A stretch of DNA of 64,000 nucleotides, taken from the NCBI GenBank assembly GCA_028288165.1, contig JAQBOG010000033.1, positions 1-64,000 on the forward strand. Direction: 5' to 3'. Source of the DNA: Sphingobacteriales bacterium (GTDB taxonomy: Bacteria > Bacteroidota > Bacteroidia > Sphingobacteriales > Sphingobacteriaceae). Each line of letters starts with the position of its first letter. Position 1 is the first letter of the stretch. The notes under the pieces are model-generated. The model saw only the letters and a list, made by a program, of their open reading frames with translations, was not told the origin of the DNA and did no database searches. Both the position numbers and the translations under genes were made by a program. Below are positions 1-7,524 of the stretch, in pieces.

Positions 1-143
1 ACTTTGGTAATTGTGAAATAATCAAGAATACCGGGTGGCAGAACTAAACTGGCTAAACTTATGTCGTGCATAACGAGTGCAAAGAAAAGAGTTTAAATCG
101 TTCCCCCCAACTTTTCCGATTGATCCAAAAAAAGTGGTTAAAT

Positions 144-180
144 AAAAAAGGGTTGAAAGTTTTCACTTTCAACCCTTTTT
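144..180 (-). terminator. Intrinsic terminator of the initiator tRNA
   Basis: An 11-bp perfect stem (150-160 with 165-175, 4-nt loop) is flanked by an A-run on the left and a T-run on the right. Read on the minus strand it follows the tRNA 3' end directly and finishes in a U-tract. The flanking A/T runs mean it could also work in the plus direction. The remaining bases 1-143 hold nothing I can support. Confidence 0.85.
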
Positions 181-183
181 AGG

Positions 184-256
<73 letters not shown>

Positions 257-276
257 CTCTCGACAATTTTAAAGGC

Positions 277-308
277 TTTGATTTGTGTATCTGTTCCTTT
301 TATATTGG
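277..308 (+). promoter_or_regulatory. Candidate promoter of era
   Basis: TTTG at 277-280, a 20-base spacer and TATATTGG at 301-308 match the Bacteroidota consensus with one mismatch. It overlaps the divergent tRNA transcription unit and would give a leader of about 55 nt before era. Confidence 0.35.
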
Positions 309-312
309 ACTG

Positions 313-344
313 CAAAGATATATTTCGTTTCTTTGTGCTCCAAA
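313..344 (-). promoter_or_regulatory. Bacteroidota-type promoter of the initiator tRNA
   Basis: On the minus strand TTTG (complement of 341-344), a 20-base spacer and TATCTTTG (complement of 313-320) match the -33/-7 consensus TTTG-N19..21-TAnnTTTG of the Bacteroidota primary sigma factor exactly. The predicted start is near 308, about 50 nt before the mature tRNA. Confidence 0.65.
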
Positions 345-366
345 TATATTTTAAAATAAATTTTCA

Positions 367-1245
367 ATGTCTCATAAAGCCGGATTTGTAAGCCTGATAG
401 GAAAGCCAAATGTTGGAAAATCCACCTTAATGAATGCGCTGGTGGGGGAAAAACTTTCAATCATCACTCCTAAAGCTCAAACAACACGACACAGAATACT
501 AGGCATAGTAAACGAAACTGACTATCAAATTGTATTTTCTGACACGCCGGGCGTCATAAAACCGGTGTATGGAATGCAAGAATCAATGATGAGTTTTGTA
601 AATACTTCACTTGTTGATGCAGACATTATTTTATTTGTAACAGATATCAATGAAAAGTATGATGAGGCAGATGTGTTAGAGAAATTAGCAAAGTCAACCT
701 CTCCTATTGCAGTAATTATTAATAAGATTGACAAATCATCAGAAGATAAAGTAAAAGAGAAAATTGATTACTGGCAGGAAACCTTAAAACCACAGGCTGT
801 ATTTGCCGTATCTGCTTTGCATGATCATAATGTGCCTGCAGTAATGCAATTCATTATGGATAATTTGCCTGAGCACCCGGCTTACTATGACAAGGATACC
901 TTAACAGATAAATCTGAACGTTTCTTTGTTTCAGAAATAATCAGGGAGAAAATTTTCAAGTTGTATGAAAAGGAGATTCCATATAGCACTGAAGTAATCA
1001 TCACAAGCTTTAAAGACGAACCGAAAATTATTCGAATTAGTTCTGAGATTATAGTTGAACGTGATTCACAGAAAAACATCATCATCGGCACAAGCGGCGA
1101 AATGCTTAAAAAAGTTGGAACCTATGCCCGAAAGGATATGGAAGAATTTTTGCAGAAAAAAGTGTTCTTGGAAATGTTTGTAAAGGTGATTCCCGATTGG
1201 CGTAACCGTAAGAATTATTTGCAGCGGTTTGGATATGAAGATTAG
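367..1245 (+). CDS. era: GTPase Era, 30S ribosome assembly factor
   Basis: Era is an essential GTPase that binds the 3' end of 16S rRNA and helps mature the 30S subunit. The 292-residue length is normal for the family. G1 GKPNVGKST lies at 12-20, G3 DTPG at 59-62 and G4 NKID at 119-122. A C-terminal KH RNA-binding domain occupies about the last 100 residues, with a GTSGEMLKKVG segment where the KH GxxG loop is expected. The ATG follows an A/T-rich stretch without a Shine-Dalgarno site, as usual in this phylum. It is followed by der, a second ribosome-assembly GTPase, after a 158-nt gap that contains a repeat. Confidence 0.97.
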   Translation: MSHKAGFVSLIGKPNVGKSTLMNALVGEKLSIITPKAQTTRHRILGIVNETDYQIVFSDTPGVIKPVYGMQESMMSFVNTSLVDADIILFVTDINEKYDEADVLEKLAKSTSPIAVIINKIDKSSEDKVKEKIDYWQETLKPQAVFAVSALHDHNVPAVMQFIMDNLPEHPAYYDKDTLTDKSERFFVSEIIREKIFKLYEKEIPYSTEVIITSFKDEPKIIRISSEIIVERDSQKNIIIGTSGEMLKKVGTYARKDMEEFLQKKVFLEMFVKVIPDWRNRKNYLQRFGYED

Positions 1246-1251
1246 TGTAGG

Positions 1252-1295
1252 TTAGATGTGAGATTGGAGATATGAGTAGAGAGATCTATCATGCG
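1252..1295. repeat. Intergenic repeat, family A (nTGAG type)
   Basis: A degenerate run of TGAG/GAGAT units that ends in TCTATCATGC. The same composition and the same end motif recur at about 17774-17818 and 20320-20362. It lies in the era-der gap and has no coding capacity. Confidence 0.6.
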
Positions 1296-1403
1296 TCCAT
1301 CCAAATTATTAAATAAGTTTTTTAAGAGTAAGACGGCAGTAGATTGCCTGAATAAATATGATTACCGTTTCAATATTAACAGTAATCAAAAACATACCAA
1401 ACA

Positions 1404-2705
1404 ATGAGTAATATAGTAGCAATAGTTGGCCGCCCAAATGTAGGTAAATCAACTTTTTACAACAGGCTAACAGAAACACGCAAGGCAATCGTAGATGATT
1501 CGAGTGGAGTAACACGTGACAGGCATTATGGAGTGGCGGAATGGATTGGCAAGAATTTTACAGTAATTGATACTGGCGGGTTCGTTGCACACTCTGAGGA
1601 TGTATTTGAGGCCGCCATACGGGAACAAGTAATCATAGCAATTGAAGAAGCAACCGTTATTTTATTTATGGTTGATGTTACCACTGGAGTAACAAACCTG
1701 GATGATGACATCGCAAAACTATTAAGAAGGAGTAAAAAACCGGTTTTTGTAGTTGTAAATAAGGTTGACAACAATATTCGTAATAACGAAACCAGCGATT
1801 TTTATAGTTTAGGTTTAGGTGATATTTATGCAATCTCATCCATGACTGGTTCTGGAACGGGTGAGTTATTGGATGAAGTAGTAACTCACTTTGAAGATTT
1901 ACCGGAAGAAGATAACCGTTTACCAAAGTTTGCAATTATTGGTAGGCCAAATGTTGGCAAATCGTCCATGATTAATGCGTTGATAGGTAAAGAAAGAAAT
2001 ATCGTAACGCCTATTGCTGGTACCACCCGTGATTCTATTCATATCCATTACAATCAGTTTGGTCATGAGTTTATGCTGATTGATACTGCTGGTTTACGGA
2101 AAAAAACAAAGGTAAAAGAGAACATCGAGTTTTATTCTGTCATGCGTACAATCAAAGCGCTGGAAGAGGCGGATGTAATTATCTTGATGATTGATGCTGT
2201 TGAAGGGATCGAATCACAGGATGTTAACATTTTTCACCTCGCCGAAAAAAACAAAAAAGGTGTAGTGATTTTGGTGAACAAATGGGATTTGATTGAAAAA
2301 GACAATAAAACCACCAAAGAATTCGAAGAAACCATTCGTCAAAAATTGATGCCGTTTGATGATGTACCAATCATTTTCACGTCAGTAACCGAAAAACAAC
2401 GTATTTTTAAAGCGATTGAGGCCGCAGCGTACGTGTACGAAAACAAATTCAAGAAAATTCCTACTTCGAAGCTAAATGATGTGTTGCTTCCTATTATTGA
2501 AGCCACTCCACCACCTGCTGTAAAAGGGAAATATGTAAAAATTAAATACATTACCCAGATAAGCGGCGCTTCACCTATGTTCGCTTTCTTCTGTAATTTG
2601 CCTCAGTACATAAAAGAACCTTATAAACGGTTTTTGGAGAATAAACTTCGTGACAACTTCGATTTTGCAGGCGTTCCGATTCAAATTTTCTTTAGACAGA
2701 AATAA
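1404..2705 (+). CDS. der: GTPase Der (EngA), double-GTPase ribosome assembly factor
   Basis: Der is needed for late 50S assembly and is unusual in having two G domains in tandem. Both are visible: GRPNVGKST at 9-17 and GRPNVGKSS near residue 182. The matching NKVD (about 119) and NKWD (about 292) motifs are present, and a C-terminal KH-like domain covers about the last 100 residues. The length of 433 residues is typical. It follows era in the same direction, and a small lipoprotein gene starts 12 nt after its stop. No frameshift or missing motif is seen. Confidence 0.97.
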   Translation: MSNIVAIVGRPNVGKSTFYNRLTETRKAIVDDSSGVTRDRHYGVAEWIGKNFTVIDTGGFVAHSEDVFEAAIREQVIIAIEEATVILFMVDVTTGVTNLDDDIAKLLRRSKKPVFVVVNKVDNNIRNNETSDFYSLGLGDIYAISSMTGSGTGELLDEVVTHFEDLPEEDNRLPKFAIIGRPNVGKSSMINALIGKERNIVTPIAGTTRDSIHIHYNQFGHEFMLIDTAGLRKKTKVKENIEFYSVMRTIKALEEADVIILMIDAVEGIESQDVNIFHLAEKNKKGVVILVNKWDLIEKDNKTTKEFEETIRQKLMPFDDVPIIFTSVTEKQRIFKAIEAAAYVYENKFKKIPTSKLNDVLLPIIEATPPPAVKGKYVKIKYITQISGASPMFAFFCNLPQYIKEPYKRFLENKLRDNFDFAGVPIQIFFRQK

Positions 2706-2717
2706 TATTTTAAGCTT

Positions 2718-2933
2718 ATGAAAGCTATTTCAAAACTATCCGCTGTATGCCTTATTATCTTTTTGATAATACAGGCTTGCAGCAATGGAGCAACGGATTC
2801 TGATTCTACAAAAGACCAGAATGATTCCATACAGGCAGCAAGAGCTGCAGATTCTATGTTGAAAGATGTAGTTGAATCTGATACTACGAGCAAGGATAAA
2901 GTTGCTGTTGACTCGAGTAAGACAGTTAAGTAA
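2718..2933 (+). CDS. Small predicted lipoprotein
   Basis: The protein has 71 residues. A hydrophobic signal segment (residues about 7-20) ends in a lipobox-like LIIQAC, so Cys21 is the likely lipidated residue. The rest is a polar Asp/Ser/Thr/Lys-rich tail with no recognisable domain, typical of short disordered envelope lipoproteins in Bacteroidota. It starts 12 nt after der and is probably co-transcribed. Function is unknown. Confidence 0.75.
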   Translation: MKAISKLSAVCLIIFLIIQACSNGATDSDSTKDQNDSIQAARAADSMLKDVVESDTTSKDKVAVDSSKTVK

Positions 2934-2958
2934 TTATTATACTTTTCTTATTTAGATA

Positions 2959-3080
2959 AGGCGCTAAGCGTGAGGAATTGCTCCAAACGAGCACCTTTGG
3001 GAAAGTGGGAAGCCCGGAACCCGACCTTCACAGGGTAAGGATTTGAAACGAAAAGCTCGACCTTTTGGGGCACGCCCCAA
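2959..3080. repeat. Intergenic repeat, family C (diverged copy) between convergent genes
   Basis: The stretch begins GGCGCTAAGCG and ends in the perfect 7-bp palindrome TTGGGGC-AC-GCCCCAA. Its GC-rich, multi-hairpin character resembles the copies at 20935, 28209, 44869 and 48937, but it is the most diverged. It fills the gap between the lipoprotein and the convergent protease gene, where the terminal palindrome could also help termination. Confidence 0.5.
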
Positions 3081-3094
3081 TCAATTTGGAAGTA

Positions 3095-4714
3095 TTAATT
3101 TTTGCTTTCCAGTAATCCTATAGATCTTGAAATAGCTTTATCATCCATATTTAAAGCTTTGTAATAACCAAGATCACCGTAATAATACTTAGCCAATAAA
3201 GCCTTAATGGTACGTTTAATCGTTTCCTTTGAGGTTTCTATTTCATTCAAATTGGCCTTGATTCCTTTTTTATCAGCCAGTGAAACGAGTTTTGAATACC
3301 GATCGTCATCTAGTTTAAAGGCGCTGATAAATGTATTTAAACTGCCTTTTGCCTGGCTTTTTGTGAGATAATTAAAGGCATAATCATTTAAGACCCCCTT
3401 TGATAAAAGGTTGCGATAAAAGGAGGTATAGCCGCTAGTATCAATTGGAATATAGATATCGGGCATAATGCCGCCTCCGCCATAAAGTACTTTGCCTCCC
3501 TTTGTGGTGTATTTCTCTTGCTTACTCAAAATTGTGTCGTTGATTTTACCATCCGAAGAAAGCTCTCCATTTTTATATCGATCGCTTACCTCGCTGTAAT
3601 ATGCATCGGTTCCATTTTTATATGATTTTTGGATAGACCTTCCGGACGGTGTATAATAACGGGCAATTGTGAGATTAAGCGCAGACCCGTCGCTAAAATC
3701 AAATTGTTCTTGCACCAAACCTTTTCCAAACGACCGACGGCCAATGATAGTACCTCGGTCTAAATCTTGAATTGCACCGGCTAAAATTTCACTTGCAGAG
3801 GCACTATTTTCATCAATTAGCACGACTAATTTACCTTGTTCGAATTTACCGTCAGCGGTCGAGAAGTAATCGGAACGAGGTTCATGCACTCCTTGTGTAT
3901 AAACAATTAGTTTTTTATCTGGCAGAAATTCATCTGCCAATTCAGTTGCTGCATTCAAATATCCACCCCCATTTTCCCGAAGATCGAGAATTAAGCTTTT
4001 CATCCCTTTACTTTGAAGGTTGCTTAATGAATTAGCAAAATCAGTTGCCGTTTCGGCACCAAACTTACTAAGTTTAATATAACCCGTCTGGCTATCAATC
4101 ATATAAGCAACGTCAATACTACTGATGGTTATTCTCCCGCGTACCACACTTATAGTTTTAATCAACGAGTTATTCCTTTTAACAGTTAAATCTACTATGG
4201 TACCACTTCTGCCACGAATACTTTCAACAATCTGCTTACCTGTAAGACGAATACCTGTTATCTCTTTATTGTTGATTTTTAAAATTCTGTCGCCTTGTAG
4301 TAAACCATATTTTTCGGCTGGGCCACCTGGAGTAACTGCTGTAACCAACATGGTATCATTTAACACGTAATATTCGATACCAATACCGTCAAAGTTCCCT
4401 TCGAGGTCTTCGCTTAAGAGCTTGGCATCTATGGGCGGCAGATATTTGGTGTGGGGATCCAGGTGCTTAAGTACGCCCTGAATTGCTTCTTCTTTTACGG
4501 TATCAATGTTAATGGAATCAACATAATTTTCATCGATAATTTCAAGAATTTCATCGAGGTTGGATGATTGACGATTCATCCCGAAAGGCAGAAAGGAACC
4601 ATTCTTGGGATCACCATTTTCTTTGACGAATTTGGGACCGATAATCATTCCCAAAATCATCACTAGAGCATATCCAGAAGCAATTAATATATTCTTTTTG
4701 GTAGGTTTTGTCAT
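3095..4714 (-). CDS. S41 family C-terminal processing peptidase (CtpA/Prc type)
   Basis: This is a periplasmic serine protease that trims the C-termini of envelope proteins. Counting from the chosen start, an N-terminal hydrophobic anchor (about 10-28) is followed by a PDZ domain (about 105-190). The catalytic domain then has the SASASE motif with nucleophile Ser306 and FGKG with Lys331. The 25-residue spacing equals that of the E. coli Prc dyad. I chose the ATG at 4714, not the in-frame ATG 54 nt upstream, because the -7 box TACATTTG lies just upstream of 4714 and the protein then starts MTKPTKKN before its membrane anchor. Length is 539 residues. Confidence 0.93.
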   Translation of the reverse strand: MTKPTKKNILIASGYALVMILGMIIGPKFVKENGDPKNGSFLPFGMNRQSSNLDEILEIIDENYVDSINIDTVKEEAIQGVLKHLDPHTKYLPPIDAKLLSEDLEGNFDGIGIEYYVLNDTMLVTAVTPGGPAEKYGLLQGDRILKINNKEITGIRLTGKQIVESIRGRSGTIVDLTVKRNNSLIKTISVVRGRITISSIDVAYMIDSQTGYIKLSKFGAETATDFANSLSNLQSKGMKSLILDLRENGGGYLNAATELADEFLPDKKLIVYTQGVHEPRSDYFSTADGKFEQGKLVVLIDENSASASEILAGAIQDLDRGTIIGRRSFGKGLVQEQFDFSDGSALNLTIARYYTPSGRSIQKSYKNGTDAYYSEVSDRYKNGELSSDGKINDTILSKQEKYTTKGGKVLYGGGGIMPDIYIPIDTSGYTSFYRNLLSKGVLNDYAFNYLTKSQAKGSLNTFISAFKLDDDRYSKLVSLADKKGIKANLNEIETSKETIKRTIKALLAKYYYGDLGYYKALNMDDKAISRSIGLLESKN

Positions 4715-4730
4715 CAAAGTAGCTAATGCG

Positions 4731-4738
4731 CAAATGTA
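4731..4738 (-). promoter_or_regulatory. Candidate -7 promoter element of the S41 peptidase gene
   Basis: TACATTTG on the minus strand is a perfect TAnnTTTG. No good TTTG is found at the expected -33 distance, so only half of the promoter is supported. The predicted start lies about 12 nt before the ATG at 4714. Confidence 0.35.
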
Positions 4739-4953
4739 TACACTTAGCATAAAAAACATGCCATCCAAACGGCGTTTTAGCTCCGCAAGTTTGTAACATT
4801 TATCATCATTTTACTCACAATTACTTAGATTGTTTCATGCAATTTTTGAATTGTAATTTTTCGGTTCTTTTCGAAGATTATCACACAAGAAATATATTTA
4901 AATTCTGCCTTATGAATTAATATTCCGAATTTTGAATGCACAATCATATTTTC

Positions 4954-5763
4954 ATGAACATAACCACAGAACAAGATTCGCATTACAATGATTTAGAAAA
5001 ATTATCAGTACTAGATTTATTGAAAGGCATTAATAAAGAGGACAAAACTGTACCGTATGCCGTTGAAAAATCAATTCCGCAAATTGAAAAACTGGTCAAT
5101 GTGATTGTACCAAAAATGAAAGCGGGCGGAAGGTTATTCTACATTGGTGCCGGCACCAGTGGTCGGCTAGGTGTGGTTGATGCTTCAGAGTGCCCACCAA
5201 CCTTTGGAGTAGCTTTTGATAAAGTAGTGGGTATTATAGCAGGTGGCGACCGGGCAATTCGCAAGGCCGTAGAAAATGCTGAAGACGATGCTGAACAAGC
5301 TTGGAAGGATTTATTGGAATACGAAATTACTGATCAGGATGTATTGGTTGGGATAGCCGCTTCAGGCACCACGCCGTATGTAATTGGTGGCTTGAAAAAA
5401 GCAAATGAAATGAGCATAGAAACCGGTTGTATTGTTTGTAATGCTGGTAGCCCCGTTGCTGCAGCGGCAAAAAATCCGGTTGAAGTGGTTGTTGGGCCAG
5501 AGTTTGTTACGGGTTCCACACGAATGAAATCAGGAACGGCGCAGAAACTGGTGCTAAATATGATTACTACTTCGGTGATGATTCAACTGGGGCACATAAA
5601 GGGAAATAAAATGTTCGACATGCAGTTGACTAATCATAAACTGGTTGATCGTGCCGTTAATATGATTGTTAAAGAAACAGGTATAGATACCCTTAGTGCA
5701 CAACAACTTTTAGAAAGATACGGAAGTGTGCGAAAAGCCGTTGAAAATGCTAAAAACAATTAA
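4954..5763 (+). CDS. murQ: N-acetylmuramic acid 6-phosphate etherase
   Basis: MurQ cleaves the D-lactyl ether of MurNAc-6-phosphate to give GlcNAc-6-phosphate in peptidoglycan recycling. The protein is a SIS-fold sugar isomerase relative: the phosphosugar-binding GAGTSGRLG loop is near residue 65-73, followed by the conserved DASECPPTF and GSTRMKSGTAQK segments. Length (269 residues) is typical. An ATG 18 nt upstream (4936) is in frame. I prefer 4954 because the protein then begins with the usual short N-terminus leading into TEQDS. The gene is followed by a short palindromic repeat. Confidence 0.95.
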   Translation: MNITTEQDSHYNDLEKLSVLDLLKGINKEDKTVPYAVEKSIPQIEKLVNVIVPKMKAGGRLFYIGAGTSGRLGVVDASECPPTFGVAFDKVVGIIAGGDRAIRKAVENAEDDAEQAWKDLLEYEITDQDVLVGIAASGTTPYVIGGLKKANEMSIETGCIVCNAGSPVAAAAKNPVEVVVGPEFVTGSTRMKSGTAQKLVLNMITTSVMIQLGHIKGNKMFDMQLTNHKLVDRAVNMIVKETGIDTLSAQQLLERYGSVRKAVENAKNN

Positions 5764-5792
5764 ACTCCTCCTTTAGGAGGCCGGGAGGCTTA
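5764..5792. repeat. Family B palindromic repeat (CCTCCTTTAGGAGG type)
   Basis: The palindrome CCTCCTTTAGGAGG followed by CCGGGAGGCTTAAA is a short copy of the C-run/G-run repeat also found at 17834, 31069 and inside metH. It lies directly between the murQ stop and the next ATG, so it forms most of that gene's 5' context. Confidence 0.6.
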
Positions 5793-5794
5793 AA

Positions 5795-6361
5795 ATGCAC
5801 GAGATTGAACCATTTTACCGTTGGCGGGATGATTACATAGCTTCAGAAGATGAACGATCACCCTTTTTTGAAACTCAATACAGCGAATTTGAGTTTGATA
5901 AACAAATTTATAATTATCTAATTCATCCGCAATGGGATTTTTTTGGCTCGCAAACCTTGTACATGAAGGTTATCTATGCGGATTATGACAAGGGCTTTGC
6001 AATTATTGAGTTTATCGGAGAATGGAATGATGCGATTAATAATGACATCATGACCCTTAAACGGGAGATTTTGGAGCTAATGATTGATGAGGGATTAAAT
6101 AAATTTATTTTGGTTGGTGAAAATGTATTAAACTTTCATTCCTCTGATGATTTATACTACGAGGAGTGGTTTCAGGATGTGGAAGACGGCTGGATTGCAG
6201 GAGTTAACTTTCGTGATCATGTGATTGATGAGTTTAAACGAAATAATATTGATTACTATATCAATTTTGGAGGTGCTTTAGATGACATGATTTGGAGAAA
6301 CCTTGCTCCGATCCAATTTTTTCGCAAGGTAGAAGAACAGCTTATTAAACGCTTAAATTAA
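5795..6361 (+). CDS. Conserved hypothetical protein, Bacteroidota
   Basis: The 188-residue acidic, aromatic-rich soluble protein has no signal peptide or membrane segment. It begins MHEIEPFYRWRDDYIASED and contains a repeated pattern of Trp, Tyr and Phe among Asp/Glu (for example YYEEWFQDVEDGW). I do not recognise a characterised domain. It follows murQ by 31 nt in the same direction, so it may be co-transcribed, but nothing ties it to cell-wall recycling. The regular codon use and clean frame make it a real gene. Confidence 0.75.
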   Translation: MHEIEPFYRWRDDYIASEDERSPFFETQYSEFEFDKQIYNYLIHPQWDFFGSQTLYMKVIYADYDKGFAIIEFIGEWNDAINNDIMTLKREILELMIDEGLNKFILVGENVLNFHSSDDLYYEEWFQDVEDGWIAGVNFRDHVIDEFKRNNIDYYINFGGALDDMIWRNLAPIQFFRKVEEQLIKRLN

Positions 6362-6372
6362 CGGCCTTCCAT

Positions 6373-6403
6373 TTTGAAAGGCTGATTACAATCTTTATAT
6401 TTA
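6373..6403 (+). promoter_or_regulatory. Promoter of the Bax-inhibitor-1 family gene
   Basis: TTTG at 6373-6376, a 19-base spacer and TATATTTA at 6396-6403 match the Bacteroidota consensus with one mismatch in the last base. The predicted start is about 10 nt before the ATG. Confidence 0.5.
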
Positions 6404-6418
6404 AAAAAATAAAATCAC

Positions 6419-7156
6419 ATGTCAAACAATAGTTTATACAATTTAGATACAAACCCTTTAATTGAAAAGGGAACTACTGGCATCACTGCCAAAAACTTTT
6501 TACCAAATGTTTTCCTTTGGATGTTTGTCGCATTAGGGATATCTGCCTTAACAACCTACTTAATTACTGAGAGCTATCTTCAATACTTTATTTATGTAGC
6601 TGATGCTAGAGTAAGATTAACAGGACTTGGGGTTGCCGCAGCTTTTTCTCCACTTGCATTTGTTTTAGTTCTTCGGTTTGGGATGAATAGATTATCATTC
6701 CCTGTTGTTGCTTTTATATATGTATTATTTGCGGCGGTAATGGGCGTAAGTATTGCTGTAAACATTATCCATTATACTGGCACCTCGGTGTTAGGCTGCT
6801 TCGTTTCTTCCTCATTACTATTTGCTGTAATGGCAGTAGCCGGTTATACAACCAGCACTGACTTGACAAATTTCGGCTCTATATTATTGATGTTTTTAGT
6901 AGGTATAGTAATCGCTAGTGTTGTAAACATGTTTATCGGAAGCAGCCAACTGGATTATATCATCAGCTTCATTGGTGTTGCCGTATTCGTTGGCTTAACA
7001 GCTTACGATGTTCAACGGCTAAAACGCATCGGTGAAGGTATTGAGTATGGGGATGCATCAGCAAGCAAATTAGTGATCATGGGTGCATTAAGTTTATACC
7101 TTGATTTCATCAACCTTTTCTTGATGTTGCTACGTGTTTTCGGTAGCCGGAGATAA
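6419..7156 (+). CDS. Bax inhibitor-1/YccA family membrane protein
   Basis: The 245-residue protein has about seven hydrophobic membrane segments and the family signature near the C-terminus (ITAKNFL at the start, LTAYDVQRLKRI after the sixth segment, a C-terminal SLYLDFINLF). Members are inner-membrane proteins of the TMBIM superfamily. Bacterial YccA interacts with the FtsH protease, and BsYetJ is a pH-dependent calcium leak channel; which role applies here is not visible. It has its own promoter upstream and a strong terminator downstream, so it is probably a single-gene unit. Confidence 0.9.
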   Translation: MSNNSLYNLDTNPLIEKGTTGITAKNFLPNVFLWMFVALGISALTTYLITESYLQYFIYVADARVRLTGLGVAAAFSPLAFVLVLRFGMNRLSFPVVAFIYVLFAAVMGVSIAVNIIHYTGTSVLGCFVSSSLLFAVMAVAGYTTSTDLTNFGSILLMFLVGIVIASVVNMFIGSSQLDYIISFIGVAVFVGLTAYDVQRLKRIGEGIEYGDASASKLVIMGALSLYLDFINLFLMLLRVFGSRR

Positions 7157-7184
7157 GAATACAAAGTCAATAAAATATAAATTT

Positions 7185-7224
7185 AAAGGGATGTCAGCTA
7201 ACAATGTTAGTCGGCATCCCTTTC
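7185..7224 (+). terminator. Terminator between the Bax-inhibitor family gene and the met operon
   Basis: The arms AAAGGGATG and CATCCCTTT, with an inner TAAC/GTTA pairing, form a long interrupted hairpin followed by TCTTATTT. It separates the membrane protein gene from the riboswitch-controlled methionine unit. Confidence 0.8.
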
Positions 7225-7227
7225 TTA

Positions 7228-7259
7228 TTTGCTTTTGATCAAATTTTCTCGCATTTTTG
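7228..7259 (+). promoter_or_regulatory. Promoter of the met riboswitch transcript
   Basis: TTTG at 7228-7231, a 20-base spacer and CATTTTTG at 7252-7259 match the Bacteroidota consensus with one mismatch. The expected transcription start (about 7264) coincides with the first base of the SAM-I P1 helix, which supports both calls. Confidence 0.6.
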
Positions 7260-7264
7260 CACTG

Positions 7265-7370
7265 CTTATAGAGAAAGACGGAGGGATTAGACCCTGCGAA
7301 GTCTTAGCAACCTGTGCTTACAAGGTGCTACATTCTATCCCCTGAAACTTTCAATCAGGGAAAAGATAAG
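7265..7370 (+). ncRNA. SAM-I (S-box) riboswitch upstream of metH
   Basis: The S-box core is clear: CTTAT at 7265-7269 pairs with ATAAG at 7366-7370 to form P1. Between them are AGAGAAAGACGGAGGGATT, ACCCTGCGAAG and TCTTAGCAACCTG, then GGTGCTACATTC. These are the conserved internal loops and the kink-turn/pseudoknot side of the aptamer. It senses S-adenosylmethionine and should switch off metH (and metF if co-transcribed) when SAM is plentiful. No strong U-tract terminator follows. The nearest structure is TGAAAGTC/GACCTTTCA at about 7371-7400, so the expression platform is uncertain. Confidence 0.92.
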
Positions 7371-7412
7371 TGAAAGTCAAAATCATACCGACCTTTCAGA
7401 AATAAGCCTTTT

Positions 7413-7515
7413 AGAGATTTGAGATATCAGATTTGAGAAATTAGACCTATTCATTGACCTTAAAAAGTCTGTATGAAGTTTAAAACTCATGTCTCATGTC
7501 TCAAATCTCATATCC
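7413..7515. repeat. Family A repeat with inverted arms in the metH leader
   Basis: GAGATTTGAGA at 7414-7424 is perfectly complementary to TCTCAAATCTC at 7499-7509, with further TGAG/CTCA copies around both arms. The element lies between the riboswitch and the metH start and ends about 10 nt before the ATG at 7525. Its hairpin could therefore influence ribosome access. It also creates a spurious 12-codon in-frame extension upstream of metH. Confidence 0.65.
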
Positions 7516-7524
7516 AAAAAATAC

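Noticed and set aside
3..44. Short open stretch at the left edge that ends in TAA and could be the tail of an upstream gene
   Set aside because: Only about 13 codons are visible and I recognise no family, so it cannot be separated from chance.
4769..4953. Gap between the S41 peptidase and murQ searched for small RNA
   Set aside because: AT-rich sequence with no stable hairpin plus U-tract and no conserved RNA motif; it likely holds only two divergent promoters.
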